Shown: positions 8,687-19,125, counted from the stretch's first letter. The stretch is 47,839 nucleotides of DNA from Chitinophagia bacterium (GCA_021324175.1 JAJPJP010000274.1:1-47839), one strand, 5' to 3'. Numbers and translations are program-made. Notes: generated by a model not told the origin, from the sequence alone.

Positions 8687-9463
8687 ATGAAGACAAAGGC
8701 TTTTCGAACACTGAAAAGTGTTTTATATCAAGTTGGTGAACAGGCTGGCTTTCTTGGCTTGGTCTTTAAGAATTCAGTTAAGAAAGGCTTCGAATGGAAC
8801 GAACTTGCGCATCAATGCTATCTGATCGGTTATAAGTCATTTCCAATAGTTACGTTAACAGGATTCGTATTGGGATTTGTTCTTACACTTCAATCGGAGC
8901 CATCAATGAAAGCATTCGGCGCAGAAAGCCTGGTGCCAGGCATGGTGGCAATTTCAGCAATTCGTGAGATCTGTCCAGTAATTGTGGCGCTAATCTGCGC
9001 GGGAAAAATTTCTTCTGGAATTGGCGCGGAACTCGGCAGTATGAGCGTGACGGAACAAATCGACGCAATGGAAGTTTCAGGAGCAAGCCCGGTGCAATAC
9101 CTGGTGGTTACACGTATTAGTGCCTGTATACTGATGGTGCCATTGCTGACATCCTTGGCTGATGCAGTGGCTCTTCTCGGTGGTTATATGGGCACGACAA
9201 TCGCAGGCGGGATGAGTTTTCCACTTTATTTCAGAAAGGCAATGTCTTCGCTCGCTTTTTCTGATTTGGTACCAGCTGTTATCAAGACGATTTTTTTTGG
9301 ATTTGTAATTGGTTACGTCGGCTGTTTTAAGGGATACCATTCAAATCGCGGAACAGAAAGTGTTGGTCGGGCTGCAAACTCTGCTGTTGTCACTGCTTCA
9401 GTTTGGATTATTGTCATTGATGCTATTGCCGTGCAAATTACGAATGCTCTTTATTATAATTGA
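8687..9463 (+). CDS. mlaE: MlaE-type ABC transporter permease
   Basis: Inner-membrane permease of an MCE-type lipid transporter, 258 residues with five to six helices. The ATG at 8687 (MKTKAFRTLKSVLYQVGEQAG) fits the usual MlaE N-terminus with its amphipathic interface helix; the upstream in-frame start would add 39 residues that look unlike the family. The conserved coupling segment AGKISSGIGAELGSMSVTEQIDAMEVSGASPVQYL is complete, and GYVGCFKGYHSNRGTESVGRAAN is the typical C-terminal loop. It is the first gene of a five-gene operon; mlaF follows after 3 bases. The direction of lipid flow cannot be inferred. Confidence 0.93.
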   Translation: MKTKAFRTLKSVLYQVGEQAGFLGLVFKNSVKKGFEWNELAHQCYLIGYKSFPIVTLTGFVLGFVLTLQSEPSMKAFGAESLVPGMVAISAIREICPVIVALICAGKISSGIGAELGSMSVTEQIDAMEVSGASPVQYLVVTRISACILMVPLLTSLADAVALLGGYMGTTIAGGMSFPLYFRKAMSSLAFSDLVPAVIKTIFFGFVIGYVGCFKGYHSNRGTESVGRAANSAVVTASVWIIVIDAIAVQITNALYYN

Positions 9464-9466
9464 ACT

Positions 9467-10213
9467 ATGAATCATAAGGTGATAGAAATTGCTGGACTAA
9501 AAAAGACCTTCGATGGGAAGCAAATACTGAAAAATATAAATTTTTCAGTATTTGAGAATGAAAATTTGGTTTTATTAGGCAGATCGGGGGAGGGTAAATC
9601 GGTCACCATAAAATGTATAATTGGTCTGTTAGAGCAAGATGAAGGATCGGTTAAGATATACGGAGAGGAGGTTCTGGATATGAATCAATCCAGGCTGAAG
9701 GAAATGAGGACAAAGACGGGATTTCTTTTTCAAGGTGCAGCACTTTATGACTCCATGACAGTAAGGGAGAATCTTGCATTTCCACTGACCAGGGTTCTAA
9801 AAATAAGAAATAGACAAGATGTGGAAAAGCGAATTATTGAGGCCCTCGATGCAGTCGGCCTGTCAGATGCCATCAACAAAATGCCATCGGACCTTTCTGG
9901 TGGTATGCGTAAGCGAATCGGCCTCGCCCGTACTATTATTGTAAAACCGAAAATAATTCTTTTTGACGAACCGACTACCGGATTAGATCCAATTTCCTCA
10001 CGGGAAATATGCGACCTGATTATGGAAATTAAGAGAAAATATCGAACCTCTTCCATAATCATTACTCACGATATGGAGTGCGCACGAATTACAGCGGACA
10101 GAATTATTGTCATCCATGAGGGGGAATGCATCGCCGAAGGCACTTTCGAGGAACTCGAGAAATCAACGGATCCCCAAATTCATCCTTTTTTTAATTGGAT
10201 GGGCGATCCCTAA
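9467..10213 (+). CDS. mlaF: MlaF-type ABC transporter ATPase
   Basis: Cytoplasmic ATPase that energises the MlaE permease, 248 residues. Walker A GRSGEGKS is at 38-45, the Q-loop Gln at 89, the ABC signature LSGGM at 143-147, Walker B ILFDEP at 164-169, and the switch His at 201. The GxSGxGKS variant with Glu after the second Gly and the LSGGMRKRIGLAR signature are typical of Mla ATPases rather than of sugar or metal importers. It begins 3 bases after mlaE and ends 67 bases before mlaD. Confidence 0.95.
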   Translation: MNHKVIEIAGLKKTFDGKQILKNINFSVFENENLVLLGRSGEGKSVTIKCIIGLLEQDEGSVKIYGEEVLDMNQSRLKEMRTKTGFLFQGAALYDSMTVRENLAFPLTRVLKIRNRQDVEKRIIEALDAVGLSDAINKMPSDLSGGMRKRIGLARTIIVKPKIILFDEPTTGLDPISSREICDLIMEIKRKYRTSSIIITHDMECARITADRIIVIHEGECIAEGTFEELEKSTDPQIHPFFNWMGDP

Positions 10214-10280
10214 GCCACTTTGTTGAATCGTCTTAGAAAGAAAACCTGGAGCCTTTTAACCATTAAACAAATACGGCAAA

Positions 10281-11051
10281 ATGAAAACCACAGCTTCAGA
10301 AAAAATAAAAACTGGAATCTTTGTGACCGTTTCGGCGCTGATTCTTATTGTTATTATTGTCCTGATCGGTAAGCAACAGGATTTATTCAGCAGAAGCTTT
10401 ATCATTCGAACTGACTTTAAGAATGTCAACGGTCTGATTGTGGGTAATTATGTCAGGTTTGGCGGAATTAATGTAGGTATCGTGGACGCTATTGTAATAC
10501 GTAATGATACGGCTGTAGAAGTAGATTTAAGGTTGCAATCTAAAGTAATACGCTTTTTGAAAAAAGATGCCATTGCAAGCATAAGTACTGACGGTCTGAT
10601 GGGCGACAAATTAATTCAAATATCGGCGGGAAGCGACAGTAGCTCACTACTTTCCGATGGCGAACGAATAAAATCGATAGAACCTGTCGACATGGATAAA
10701 ATTGTTTCAAAATTTGCGCATATTGCCGACAATGCCGAATCCGTTACAAGCAGCCTCGCAGACATTATGGAAAGAATAAATAACGGTCATGGATCTCTGG
10801 GGTTGCTGTTGAAAAACGATACACTAGCCAAAAGATTACGGACTACAGTCAAATCCGCGGATGAAACGGTCAAGGCTATCAAGGTTAGCGCCAACAAATT
10901 CAATGAGAATATGGACGCTGCCAAAGATAACTTCCTGTTACGGGGATTCTTCAGACGAAAAGAAAAGAAGCGAGTGAAAGATTCCATTGAGAGAGCAAAA
11001 CGAATTCAGGATTCGATTCAATTGAATTCGGCGCAAGGCAAGAAACAGTGA
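10281..11051 (+). CDS. mlaD: MCE-domain protein (MlaD family), first copy
   Basis: Periplasmic substrate-binding subunit, anchored by one N-terminal helix (residues 12-30), 256 residues. The MCE domain runs from about 37 to 117 (FKNVNGLIVGNYVRFGGINVGIVDAI through GLMGDKLIQISAG). A helical segment with the family motif NNGHGSLGLLLKNDTLAKRL follows, and then a very basic C-terminal tail rich in K and R. MCE proteins form hexamers that carry lipids between the membranes. Placement directly after mlaEF identifies the complete transporter core. Its stop overlaps the GTG start of tamB by 4 bases. Confidence 0.92.
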   Translation: MKTTASEKIKTGIFVTVSALILIVIIVLIGKQQDLFSRSFIIRTDFKNVNGLIVGNYVRFGGINVGIVDAIVIRNDTAVEVDLRLQSKVIRFLKKDAIASISTDGLMGDKLIQISAGSDSSSLLSDGERIKSIEPVDMDKIVSKFAHIADNAESVTSSLADIMERINNGHGSLGLLLKNDTLAKRLRTTVKSADETVKAIKVSANKFNENMDAAKDNFLLRGFFRRKEKKRVKDSIERAKRIQDSIQLNSAQGKKQ

Positions 11052-14000
11052 AACTGATGAATGCAGAAAGAACTCTGAATAAAAGGTCATTGGCGGCGAG
11101 AATTGTTAGGATCATTTTAATTTTTTTTGGCTGTTGCTTGGGGTTAATTATTTTGGCTTCAATTGCAATTCAAACCGCCCCGGTGCAGCAACTTGTCAAG
11201 AATAAAGTTGTTGGATACCTTCGTTCGAAGCTTCATTCAAATATATCCATAGGAAGGATATCCGTAATTTTCCCCAAGGATATCATAATTGACAATATTT
11301 TTCTTGCGGATCATAGTAATGATACCTTGTTTTATGCAGAACGCCTGTCAGCAAATCTTGAGTTATTCAAACTCTTACGAGGGAAAGTCGAGGTAAAAAG
11401 TTTTGCGCTGTCTGTCAGCACGGTCAAGATCAAGAGAGCAGCGCCTGATACGAGCTTCAATTTTCAATTTATTGTGGACGCATTTGGATCGACCGGCAAG
11501 AATGCAAATAAACAGCCGCACTCGAACGACCCAATCGCCATTCACCATATTTCAATTGATCGGTTTAATGCGGTCTTCAAGGACAATATTTCCGGCGATG
11601 ACGATTCCGTCGAAATCAAACATTTGTCTTTCGATGCAAAAACTGTGGATTTGGCAAAACTTCAAATCGCTGATGGGGCTCTTATTGTTTCTTCATTGTA
11701 CGCAAAAATTGTTCGGCACCGGGCTCAAGCCGCGATTTCGAAGACGATTGATACTGGATCTTCAGTTCGTCCGATTCTTCAAACAGTGGCACTCAGGTTG
11801 TCGGACATTCGCTTAGACTATCTTGATTTGCCTATGCGATCAAGTTACAACATGACACTAGATGATTTTCTTGTACGAGCGAATTCCTTGGATTTTGAGA
11901 AAAATTCAGCTGTGGTTGGTATAGTAAAGGCTTCCGGGGGGAAAATCCGCGTTAAAAAGGGACACTTGTCAGCTTCGGTGGCAAAAAATTGGGTAAGCCA
12001 GACACAGCAAATGAAGGCCGTTAGCTCTCAATCTTGGAATTGCAGTCTTCAACGGCTGCAACTTGATAAGTTTGCAATTGCATTTGACGATGAAAATCGA
12101 CCATATTTAAAAAATAGCATCGATTATGCTCACTTGAATCTTCAAAATATACGGATCAAAGCGGATGATCTAGATTATACGAATAACGCCATTTCGCTGA
12201 AGCTAAATGATGCCTCTTTGGAAGACAGTGCAATTTTGGCTTTACAAGAACTGTCAGGGGCGTTTTCATATTCGAATAAACAAAGCACGGCAAGTGATCT
12301 GGTGCTTCGAACGCCATTGAGCTTCTTAAGTGGTAATATAAAAATGAATTATGCTGCTGAAGATTCAATCTTGGCGGAGCCAGCTAGTGTAAATTCAGAA
12401 ATAAACGTAAGTGCCGGCACAATAGCTTTTTCGGATCTGATAAAATTTGATGCAAATCTCAGTAAAGTTCCATTTTTCAAGGATCCTAAGACGGTGGTTC
12501 AATTCGGCATGATGGCTTCTGGAAATTTAGTCAATTTGCATGTCGGCTACCTGCGAGTCAAAGGATTATCTGATACCAGATTGGAAGTTGACGGTAACGT
12601 CAGCTCAATCATTGTACCTGGGAAAATGAACCTAAACCTGAATATTCACGAACTAAGGACTACCAAAAATGATTTGATCGCGGTATTGCCTCACACTTCA
12701 ATTCCATCTAACATTGGTATTCCTGACACAATCTTTATGACAGGAAAACTCAAAGGGAGCGTTCACAATATTTTTACTGATTTAAAGTTACAAACATCAT
12801 CCGGAGCCATCTCGGTCAATGGTCAATTTAAGAATATCAATAGTCTCCGGACATTTGTATATGATTTTAATTTCCACGCTGAAAAACTGAATCTCAGGCG
12901 TATATTAGGCAATGTCACGCCGATCGATCAAGTCACATTGACTGCAAGTGCGAAAGGAATGGGATTGGAAATGCTCTCGGCCGTCGGTAATGCAGACGTA
13001 AGTGTAGAATCCGTCGGGTTTCGACAAAAGATATTTACCGGTCTGCAAATGCATGCTGAATTGAACCATCAGACCGCGACATGGAAAGGCGAAATAAACG
13101 ATCCCAAAATTTCTCTTAGCCTTCGTGGATCTGCTAATTTGAATTCGCGAGCGCCCAGTGTCCGGGGTTATTTTCTAATTAAAGGACTTGACGCTCGTGA
13201 ATTGGGCCTTTCTAAGTCAAGTCTTGTGTATGCTGGCAAAGTTGACCTTGATTTTTCTGACGCGAACCCTGACAGCGTTGCGGGAAGCCTCATTGTTAGT
13301 AACTCAGTAATTTATGCTGATTCGCAGAAGATTTCAATGGATACTGTCCGACTGGATGCTGGCCGAACTGACAGTGGTAGGTATTTGCAACTGACGTCCG
13401 AGATCCTGAATGCCCGGCTGCAGGGAAAATATAAGTTGACCGCCCTCAATACCATCGCCGGAGAAATCTTTGATACATATTATTCGAATAAAGTGGTCGA
13501 GCCTTCGGGTACACCGAAAAATTTTAATTTTTCTTTAAGCGGCACTATACAAGACCGACCCTTTCTTCAAAAGATAATACCCGACTTGAAGGAGTTAAAG
13601 ACAGTGCACTTCGACGCGCGCTATACATCCCCAAAATTCTGGTCTGCAAACCTGCTTGTCCCCGGAATAAGATATGGAGATAACCAGCTGACGAACCTCG
13701 GCATTGATGCCGAACCATCTGGAAGGAATATGAATATTAACCTGCATGTCGGTCTGGTGAAAAGCGGGAAGACTGTTGCTTTATATAATACTTCCATAGA
13801 GACTGCTATTGCGAATAGCTCCATTAACTTTAAGGTGGGTATCCAAGACAAGGCAGCGAGAGTCAGATATAGCGTCGCAGGCTTGCTGGTGAAAGAAAAG
13901 AACCTGTCATATTCTTTGTCAATTGATCCAAAAAAAATCATTTTGAATTATGACGACTGGAATATTGATAAGGCCAACCTTGTCAGTTTTTCCGGGGGTG

Positions 14001-16075
14001 ATATCAAAGTTTCCGATTTCAATCTCAGACGGAACGGTGAAAAACTGAGCGTCGAAGGAGAATCTTCCAAGGAGAATTCCCAGTTACATATGGATTTTAG
14101 CAATTTCCTGCTTTCAACCTTCACTGCTGCTGCTGGTTCTGATTCCGTTAAGGTAAATGGAGTTGTGAATGGCGAAATGAGCCTCTCAGGTGGATTCGAA
14201 AATGCTCAATTGGCCTCTAATTTGAACATCAGCAATATGAGTATAAACAACGATACTTTGGGCGATCTGTCAATTAAAATTGAAGGAGTCGAGAAGTCAG
14301 CGTTCACGACGACCGTTCATTTAACAGGGAGGGGCAACGATATCCTCCTTCACGGCAGTTATTCAAATCAGACCAGCCAGGCTGACCTTGACCTAAAGAT
14401 GTCCAGAATTCATCTTGCGTCCATTAAAGGGGCATTTATGGGCGCAGTGCAGCGAGCGTCTGGATCTGCAGTTGGCAATCTTCATATTTCCGGCTCGTTG
14501 AAAAGTCCGAACATTGTCGGGAAAATTTCATTTGATTCTGCAGAGGTAACACCGACGGCTCTTGGAGCAGGATTCTCAGTGGATAAACAAACCATTACGA
14601 TAGACCATGGTGTATATTTCAACCAATTTACTATCCTCGACTCCGAAAAGAATAAACTAGTTCTGAATGGCTCTGTATCGACAAGTGACTACAAGCATTT
14701 TTCTCTCGGGGTTTCTGTATCTGCGCGGAATTATAGGGCAATTAACACAAGCAGAGTTGACAACCAGCTTTATTATGGCAAATTATACTTTGACTGCAAC
14801 TTGAATCTAAGGGGAACGGAAACAAAGCCGGTAATTGACGGAAGTTTGCGCATAGATGAGAAGACTAATCTGACAATCACGCTTCCCGAGGATGAACCGG
14901 AAGTACAAGAACGGCAGGGCGTAGTTGAATTTGTAAACAAGAAAGAACCTGAGTCGGATTCTTCGCTAAGAAGCCAATCTCGGGATACTTCCCAGGTATT
15001 TGTCCACGGAATCGATGTTTCAACAAGTATAATTATAGACAGCAATGCAACCCTGAATCTTATCATCGATCCGGACAATGGAGACCAGCTGACAGTAAAG
15101 GGACGGGGCACTTTAACCGGCGGTATCGATCAAAGCGGGAGGACTAGCTTTTCCGGCACATATCAGTTATCGAACGGTTTTTATAATCTGTCGTTCAGTA
15201 TTCTGAAAAAGCGATTTGATATTCAAAATGGAAGTACGATCACCTGGACCGGGGAGGCGACGAAAGCGGATCTCGATATCAATGCGATTTTAATAGTCAA
15301 TACCGCACCTATAGACCTTGTAGACGACCAACTCTCTCAGTCAGCAGCCACAATCCGAAATACCTATCTCCAGAAACTCCCTTTTGAAATCCATTTGCAT
15401 GTTGGTGGGGAATTGATGAAGCCTAAAATCGGGTTTGATATTGTTTTGCCAGAAGATAAAAGTTTTTCAGTCTCCAAGGATGTTGTGACTCTTGTCCAGG
15501 GGAAGCTAAGCATGTTGAGACTAGATTCGGGAGAGTTGAATAAACAGGTATTTGCCCTTTTGCTTCTAAACCGATTTGTTGGCGAAGATCCTTTTGCGTC
15601 TGAACAGGCGGGATTAAACGCTGAAAGCCTTGCAAGAAGCAGCGTTAGCAAAATACTTACCCAACAACTGAACCATCTCGCCTCAAGTCTTGTAAAAGGT
15701 GTCGACGTCAACTTTGACTTGCAATCAACAGATGACTATACGACCGGCCAGTTGCAAAATCGCACGGACTTAAATGTAAACCTAAGCAAAAGACTTCTAA
15801 ATGATCGCCTGACCTTAACTGTCGGGTCTGATTTTGAATTGGAGGGCCCCCAAAATGTTGGTTCAAATCAGGGATCTGAGCTTGTTGGCAACCTGGGTGT
15901 TGCTTACAAGCTAAGCAAAGACGGTCGATACATTCTCCGAGCTTACCGCAAAAATGACTACGATGATATTGTGGAAGGTTATGTTATCGAAACCGGATTG
16001 GGATTCATAATTACAGTGGACTATGATAGGTTTAGCCAAGTATTCCGGAGGAAAGAACATACGAAGAACCAATAA
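11048..16075 (+). CDS. tamB: TamB-type translocation and assembly module / AsmA-like lipid-bridge protein
   Basis: Very large (1675 residues) envelope protein. It has one N-terminal inner-membrane helix (about 18-45) followed by a repeated beta-strand body, as expected of the hydrophobic-groove AsmA/TamB fold that spans the periplasm. The C-terminal DUF490/TamB domain covers roughly the last 350 residues and includes GRGTLTGGIDQSGRTSFSG.YQLSNGFYNLSF and GVDVNFDLQSTDDYTTGQ. TamB works with an Omp85 partner, here the next gene, and in E. coli the family also supports phospholipid transport to the outer membrane. GTG at 11048 overlaps the mlaD stop (GTGA); an ATG at 11057 is the alternative start. 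Confidence 0.92.
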   Translation: MKLMNAERTLNKRSLAARIVRIILIFFGCCLGLIILASIAIQTAPVQQLVKNKVVGYLRSKLHSNISIGRISVIFPKDIIIDNIFLADHSNDTLFYAERLSANLELFKLLRGKVEVKSFALSVSTVKIKRAAPDTSFNFQFIVDAFGSTGKNANKQPHSNDPIAIHHISIDRFNAVFKDNISGDDDSVEIKHLSFDAKTVDLAKLQIADGALIVSSLYAKIVRHRAQAAISKTIDTGSSVRPILQTVALRLSDIRLDYLDLPMRSSYNMTLDDFLVRANSLDFEKNSAVVGIVKASGGKIRVKKGHLSASVAKNWVSQTQQMKAVSSQSWNCSLQRLQLDKFAIAFDDENRPYLKNSIDYAHLNLQNIRIKADDLDYTNNAISLKLNDASLEDSAILALQELSGAFSYSNKQSTASDLVLRTPLSFLSGNIKMNYAAEDSILAEPASVNSEINVSAGTIAFSDLIKFDANLSKVPFFKDPKTVVQFGMMASGNLVNLHVGYLRVKGLSDTRLEVDGNVSSIIVPGKMNLNLNIHELRTTKNDLIAVLPHTSIPSNIGIPDTIFMTGKLKGSVHNIFTDLKLQTSSGAISVNGQFKNINSLRTFVYDFNFHAEKLNLRRILGNVTPIDQVTLTASAKGMGLEMLSAVGNADVSVESVGFRQKIFTGLQMHAELNHQTATWKGEINDPKISLSLRGSANLNSRAPSVRGYFLIKGLDARELGLSKSSLVYAGKVDLDFSDANPDSVAGSLIVSNSVIYADSQKISMDTVRLDAGRTDSGRYLQLTSEILNARLQGKYKLTALNTIAGEIFDTYYSNKVVEPSGTPKNFNFSLSGTIQDRPFLQKIIPDLKELKTVHFDARYTSPKFWSANLLVPGIRYGDNQLTNLGIDAEPSGRNMNINLHVGLVKSGKTVALYNTSIETAIANSSINFKVGIQDKAARVRYSVAGLLVKEKNLSYSLSIDPKKIILNYDDWNIDKANLVSFSGGDIKVSDFNLRRNGEKLSVEGESSKENSQLHMDFSNFLLSTFTAAAGSDSVKVNGVVNGEMSLSGGFENAQLASNLNISNMSINNDTLGDLSIKIEGVEKSAFTTTVHLTGRGNDILLHGSYSNQTSQADLDLKMSRIHLASIKGAFMGAVQRASGSAVGNLHISGSLKSPNIVGKISFDSAEVTPTALGAGFSVDKQTITIDHGVYFNQFTILDSEKNKLVLNGSVSTSDYKHFSLGVSVSARNYRAINTSRVDNQLYYGKLYFDCNLNLRGTETKPVIDGSLRIDEKTNLTITLPEDEPEVQERQGVVEFVNKKEPESDSSLRSQSRDTSQVFVHGIDVSTSIIIDSNATLNLIIDPDNGDQLTVKGRGTLTGGIDQSGRTSFSGTYQLSNGFYNLSFSILKKRFDIQNGSTITWTGEATKADLDINAILIVNTAPIDLVDDQLSQSAATIRNTYLQKLPFEIHLHVGGELMKPKIGFDIVLPEDKSFSVSKDVVTLVQGKLSMLRLDSGELNKQVFALLLLNRFVGEDPFASEQAGLNAESLARSSVSKILTQQLNHLASSLVKGVDVNFDLQSTDDYTTGQLQNRTDLNVNLSKRLLNDRLTLTVGSDFELEGPQNVGSNQGSELVGNLGVAYKLSKDGRYILRAYRKNDYDDIVEGYVIETGLGFIITVDYDRFSQVFRRKEHTKNQ

Positions 16076-16093
16076 TCGACCGTCGTGAAAGTC

Positions 16094-18409
16094 ATGGAAA
16101 GATATATTGTAGCTCCGAAGAGGGCAATAAACTTATTTCTTTCTATAGCATCAGCATTTTTGTATTTTTCTTGTAACCCTACAAAACATATTCCACCCGG
16201 TGACGCATTGTACACGGGGGCAAAAGTTACGATAGATAGTTCAGCGCTTTCAGCAAAGCAAAAAAGAAGGCTCGGCAAAACTTTGAGTTCCCTTGTCAAA
16301 CCGAAGCCAAACGGCAAGTTTCTTGGCTTACGGTTCAAATTATTCTTTTATAATCTGGCATATCATGCGAAAAAGAAAAGCTCCCCTTTGGGATGGGTAA
16401 AGAAACATCTAGGTGAAGCGCCTGTCTTGGCCAGCCAGTTCAATTTAGACCGAAATGCGAGGATCTTGACTAGCTATTTGGAAAATAAGGGAAATTTTCG
16501 ACCTCAAATTTCATGCGATACGACGATTTTGCATCATCGCTCAAAAGCCCTCTTTCACGTCCAGCCGGGTCCCCGCTACACGATACATAATATCATCTTG
16601 CAATTAGATAGTTCGGCATTATCCAGGGAAATAATTGCAGATTTTTCCGAAACATTACTTGTGAAAGGAAGACCATTCGATCTGGGCGTTATTAAGGCGG
16701 AGAGAGATCGGATCGATGCTGATCTCAAAGAAAACGGCTTCTTCTTTTTTAGCCCGGATTATTTAATTTTTCAAGTTGATAGCAATCTTGGGAACCTGAC
16801 GCTCGATTTGTATCTTAAGTTGAAAATGCAAACTCCGGAACAGGCGCGTAGAACTTATGACATCCATAACGTATATATATATGCCAACTATAGCCTCCAA
16901 CTAAATTCTGCTGATACGGCTAAACATCAAGCGACCCATTATAAGAATTTTTTTCTTTTCGATACGAGCGCGCTGTTCAAGCCACAGTTATTTAATGTTG
17001 CAATGCGGTTCAGACCCGGCGATACCTACACGCGAAGTGACCATGCTCTAACTCTGAGCAGGTTAATCAATCTGGGTGTTTTCAAGTTTGTGAGAAATCG
17101 CTTTGAGCTTGTTAATTCAGCTGATATGCCAATGCTGGATACGTATTATTATCTGACGCCGATGCCCAAAAAATCACTTCAGCTTCAGGTAACAGGAACC
17201 AGTAAATCAGATAATCTGGTCGGATCCCAATTAAGTGTGGGCTGGAGGAATCGAAATCTTTTCGGCGGGGGGGAATTGTTAAGTTTGAACCTTTACGGCG
17301 GATTTGAAGTTCAATATAGCTCGGACCTGACTGGTTATAATACCTACCGCGCGGGTCCAGATGCCAAACTCTCATTCCCGAAATTTATCGTGCCCTTTGC
17401 AAGCATAAATACAAGCGGTGCCTTTATGCCGAAGACAAATATCGAACTGGGCTATGATTTTCTGAATAAGATCAGGCTATATTCGCTTAATTCATTTCGG
17501 GCCTCCTATGGATATGACTGGAAAGAAAATATTAGAAAGGAACATGTTCTCAATCCGATTGCGATAACCTATGTTCAACCACTAAATGTAACACAGGAAT
17601 ATAAGGACAGTGCACTGCATAATCTGGCCTTGGACTACGCAATCCAAAAACAATTTATCCTAGGCTCAAATTACACATTTACTTTTAATCAGCTTAACGG
17701 CCGGCAACCGACTAATGCTATCTACTTTAGTGAGAATATCGACTTTTCCGGGAATATTGCCGGTCTATTGACCGGCGCAAACGCGCAAAAGGGCAAAACG
17801 GTTTACTTGTTCGGATTGGATTTCTCGCAATATTTCAAGACTGAGTCAGATTTTCGATTTTATCACAATATGGGGAACAGCACTTGGGTGAATAGAGTCG
17901 ACATCGGCGTAGGTATTCCACACGGTAATTCAACAGCGCTCCCTTTTATTAAACAGTTTTTCGCCGGAGGAACAAATGATATTCGAGCTTTCCGTAGTAG
18001 ATCTGTGGGCCCTGGTATTTACCAGGACACTGCGCAAAGAAATTTTCTGCCAGATGAGTCTGGCGATATAAAATTGGAGTTGAATTCGGAGATGCGCGCA
18101 AAACTTTTCGGCATCGTCAACGGGGCACTTTTTATTGATGCGGGAAATGTTTGGCTGTTCAATGCCGACACTCTTCATCCCGGTGGCAAGTTTAACTCAG
18201 CTTTTCTCAGGCAATTGGCCGTCGGCGCTGGCGTGGGTTTGCGTTTCAACATCTCAATCCTTATTATTAGACTGGACATCGCATTTCCACTACGTATTCC
18301 ATATTTACCAAATGGTCACCAATGGGTGGCTGATCAAATTAATTTCGGCAGTGGAACCTGGCGGCAAAATAACCTTGTTTATAATTTGGGCATTGGTTAC
18401 CCATTTTGA
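16094..18409 (+). CDS. tamL: TamL: lipidated Omp85/BamA-family outer-membrane protein
   Basis: Outer-membrane beta-barrel partner of TamB, 771 residues from the ATG at 16094 (a GTG at 16085 is the other candidate). The N-terminus is a lipoprotein signal ending YFSC, with Cys27 the likely lipidation site, which is the feature that separates Bacteroidota TamL from proteobacterial TamA. POTRA-like repeats follow to about residue 370, then a 16-strand-type barrel. The Omp85 loop motif appears as IRAFRSRSVGPG, a variant of the usual (V/I)RGY/F. The chain ends YNLGIGYPF with a terminal aromatic, as barrel proteins do. It starts 18 bases after tamB. Confidence 0.92.
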   Translation: MERYIVAPKRAINLFLSIASAFLYFSCNPTKHIPPGDALYTGAKVTIDSSALSAKQKRRLGKTLSSLVKPKPNGKFLGLRFKLFFYNLAYHAKKKSSPLGWVKKHLGEAPVLASQFNLDRNARILTSYLENKGNFRPQISCDTTILHHRSKALFHVQPGPRYTIHNIILQLDSSALSREIIADFSETLLVKGRPFDLGVIKAERDRIDADLKENGFFFFSPDYLIFQVDSNLGNLTLDLYLKLKMQTPEQARRTYDIHNVYIYANYSLQLNSADTAKHQATHYKNFFLFDTSALFKPQLFNVAMRFRPGDTYTRSDHALTLSRLINLGVFKFVRNRFELVNSADMPMLDTYYYLTPMPKKSLQLQVTGTSKSDNLVGSQLSVGWRNRNLFGGGELLSLNLYGGFEVQYSSDLTGYNTYRAGPDAKLSFPKFIVPFASINTSGAFMPKTNIELGYDFLNKIRLYSLNSFRASYGYDWKENIRKEHVLNPIAITYVQPLNVTQEYKDSALHNLALDYAIQKQFILGSNYTFTFNQLNGRQPTNAIYFSENIDFSGNIAGLLTGANAQKGKTVYLFGLDFSQYFKTESDFRFYHNMGNSTWVNRVDIGVGIPHGNSTALPFIKQFFAGGTNDIRAFRSRSVGPGIYQDTAQRNFLPDESGDIKLELNSEMRAKLFGIVNGALFIDAGNVWLFNADTLHPGGKFNSAFLRQLAVGAGVGLRFNISILIIRLDIAFPLRIPYLPNGHQWVADQINFGSGTWRQNNLVYNLGIGYPF

Positions 18410-18432
18410 CAAATCTTAGGAACAAGTTCAAA

Positions 18433-18801
18433 TTATTTTCCAAGCTCTTCATCAGGATCGTCCTCAAATTCATCAGGTATATCAAGGTCTCTGGCGGACA
18501 AATCGTTGTAAGAAATAGTTTCATTTAATGGTTCTCCATCCCCATCTGTAATATCCGGAATAGCCTTTCTCAATTCATTTTCACTTTCCTGCTCTTCCGA
18601 TGAGTACTCGGCGGCCTTTTCAAGCAAATCGCGTTCGGTTTCTGAAACGCTGAATGGATCGTCACCTGAATCTCCGCCCTGGTTTAAAGCTGCGTCGTCA
18701 TTTTCTTCGGAAATTCTGCTGGCATCCGAAAGACCAAATTGCTCATTTTCTCCCACTTCCATCGTCATCAGGGGCTTGTGTTTTTTTTGCGATTTTTTCA
18801 T
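18433..18801 (-). CDS. Acidic hypothetical protein (122 aa)
   Basis: Soluble, strongly acidic protein. The ATG at 18801 (MKKSQKKHKPLMTMEVGENEQ) was chosen over an upstream start whose translation is unlike a protein leader. After a basic N-terminal 10 residues it is rich in D, E and S (NDDAALNQGGDSGDDPFSVS; ERDLLEKAAEY), ending DEFEDDPDEELGK. No domain recognised and probably partly disordered. I recall similar proteins with the GDSGDDPFSVS and ERDLLEKA segments in Chitinophagaceae. It is convergent with tamL, with 23 bases between the stops. Confidence 0.6.
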   Translation of the reverse strand: MKKSQKKHKPLMTMEVGENEQFGLSDASRISEENDDAALNQGGDSGDDPFSVSETERDLLEKAAEYSSEEQESENELRKAIPDITDGDGEPLNETISYNDLSARDLDIPDEFEDDPDEELGK

Positions 18802-19125
18802 ATCAAAAAATGATTTAGCGGATTTGCAAACAAATGGATACGGACATGTCCCGGTCGCATGAGCTATCCCGGTTGCTGATATGCAGCTGCCTGCAACATA
18901 AGTGAAAACAAAAAACAGCAACTTTCAGTTCACGCCCAGGGAATCTTTAAGAGTTGCATTTGATGAATATATTTCCCTTTCAGTCAAAATATTTCTACAG
19001 CCGACCAAATCATAAAACCTTCGCCCCTCAGGGCAAGCTGTTATGATTTGATATTAGCTGATTTTAATGATGGCACAATCTTTTATATATGAATTTGAGG
19101 CTCAGCAATAATCTTGGCAACTCTC
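18802..19125. other. Divergent intergenic region, no gene seen
   Basis: About 320 bases separating the acidic protein gene from the gene at 19126. Part of it is open in the minus strand (to 18921) but lacks protein character. No promoter pair or hairpin was identified with confidence. Confidence 0.4.
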
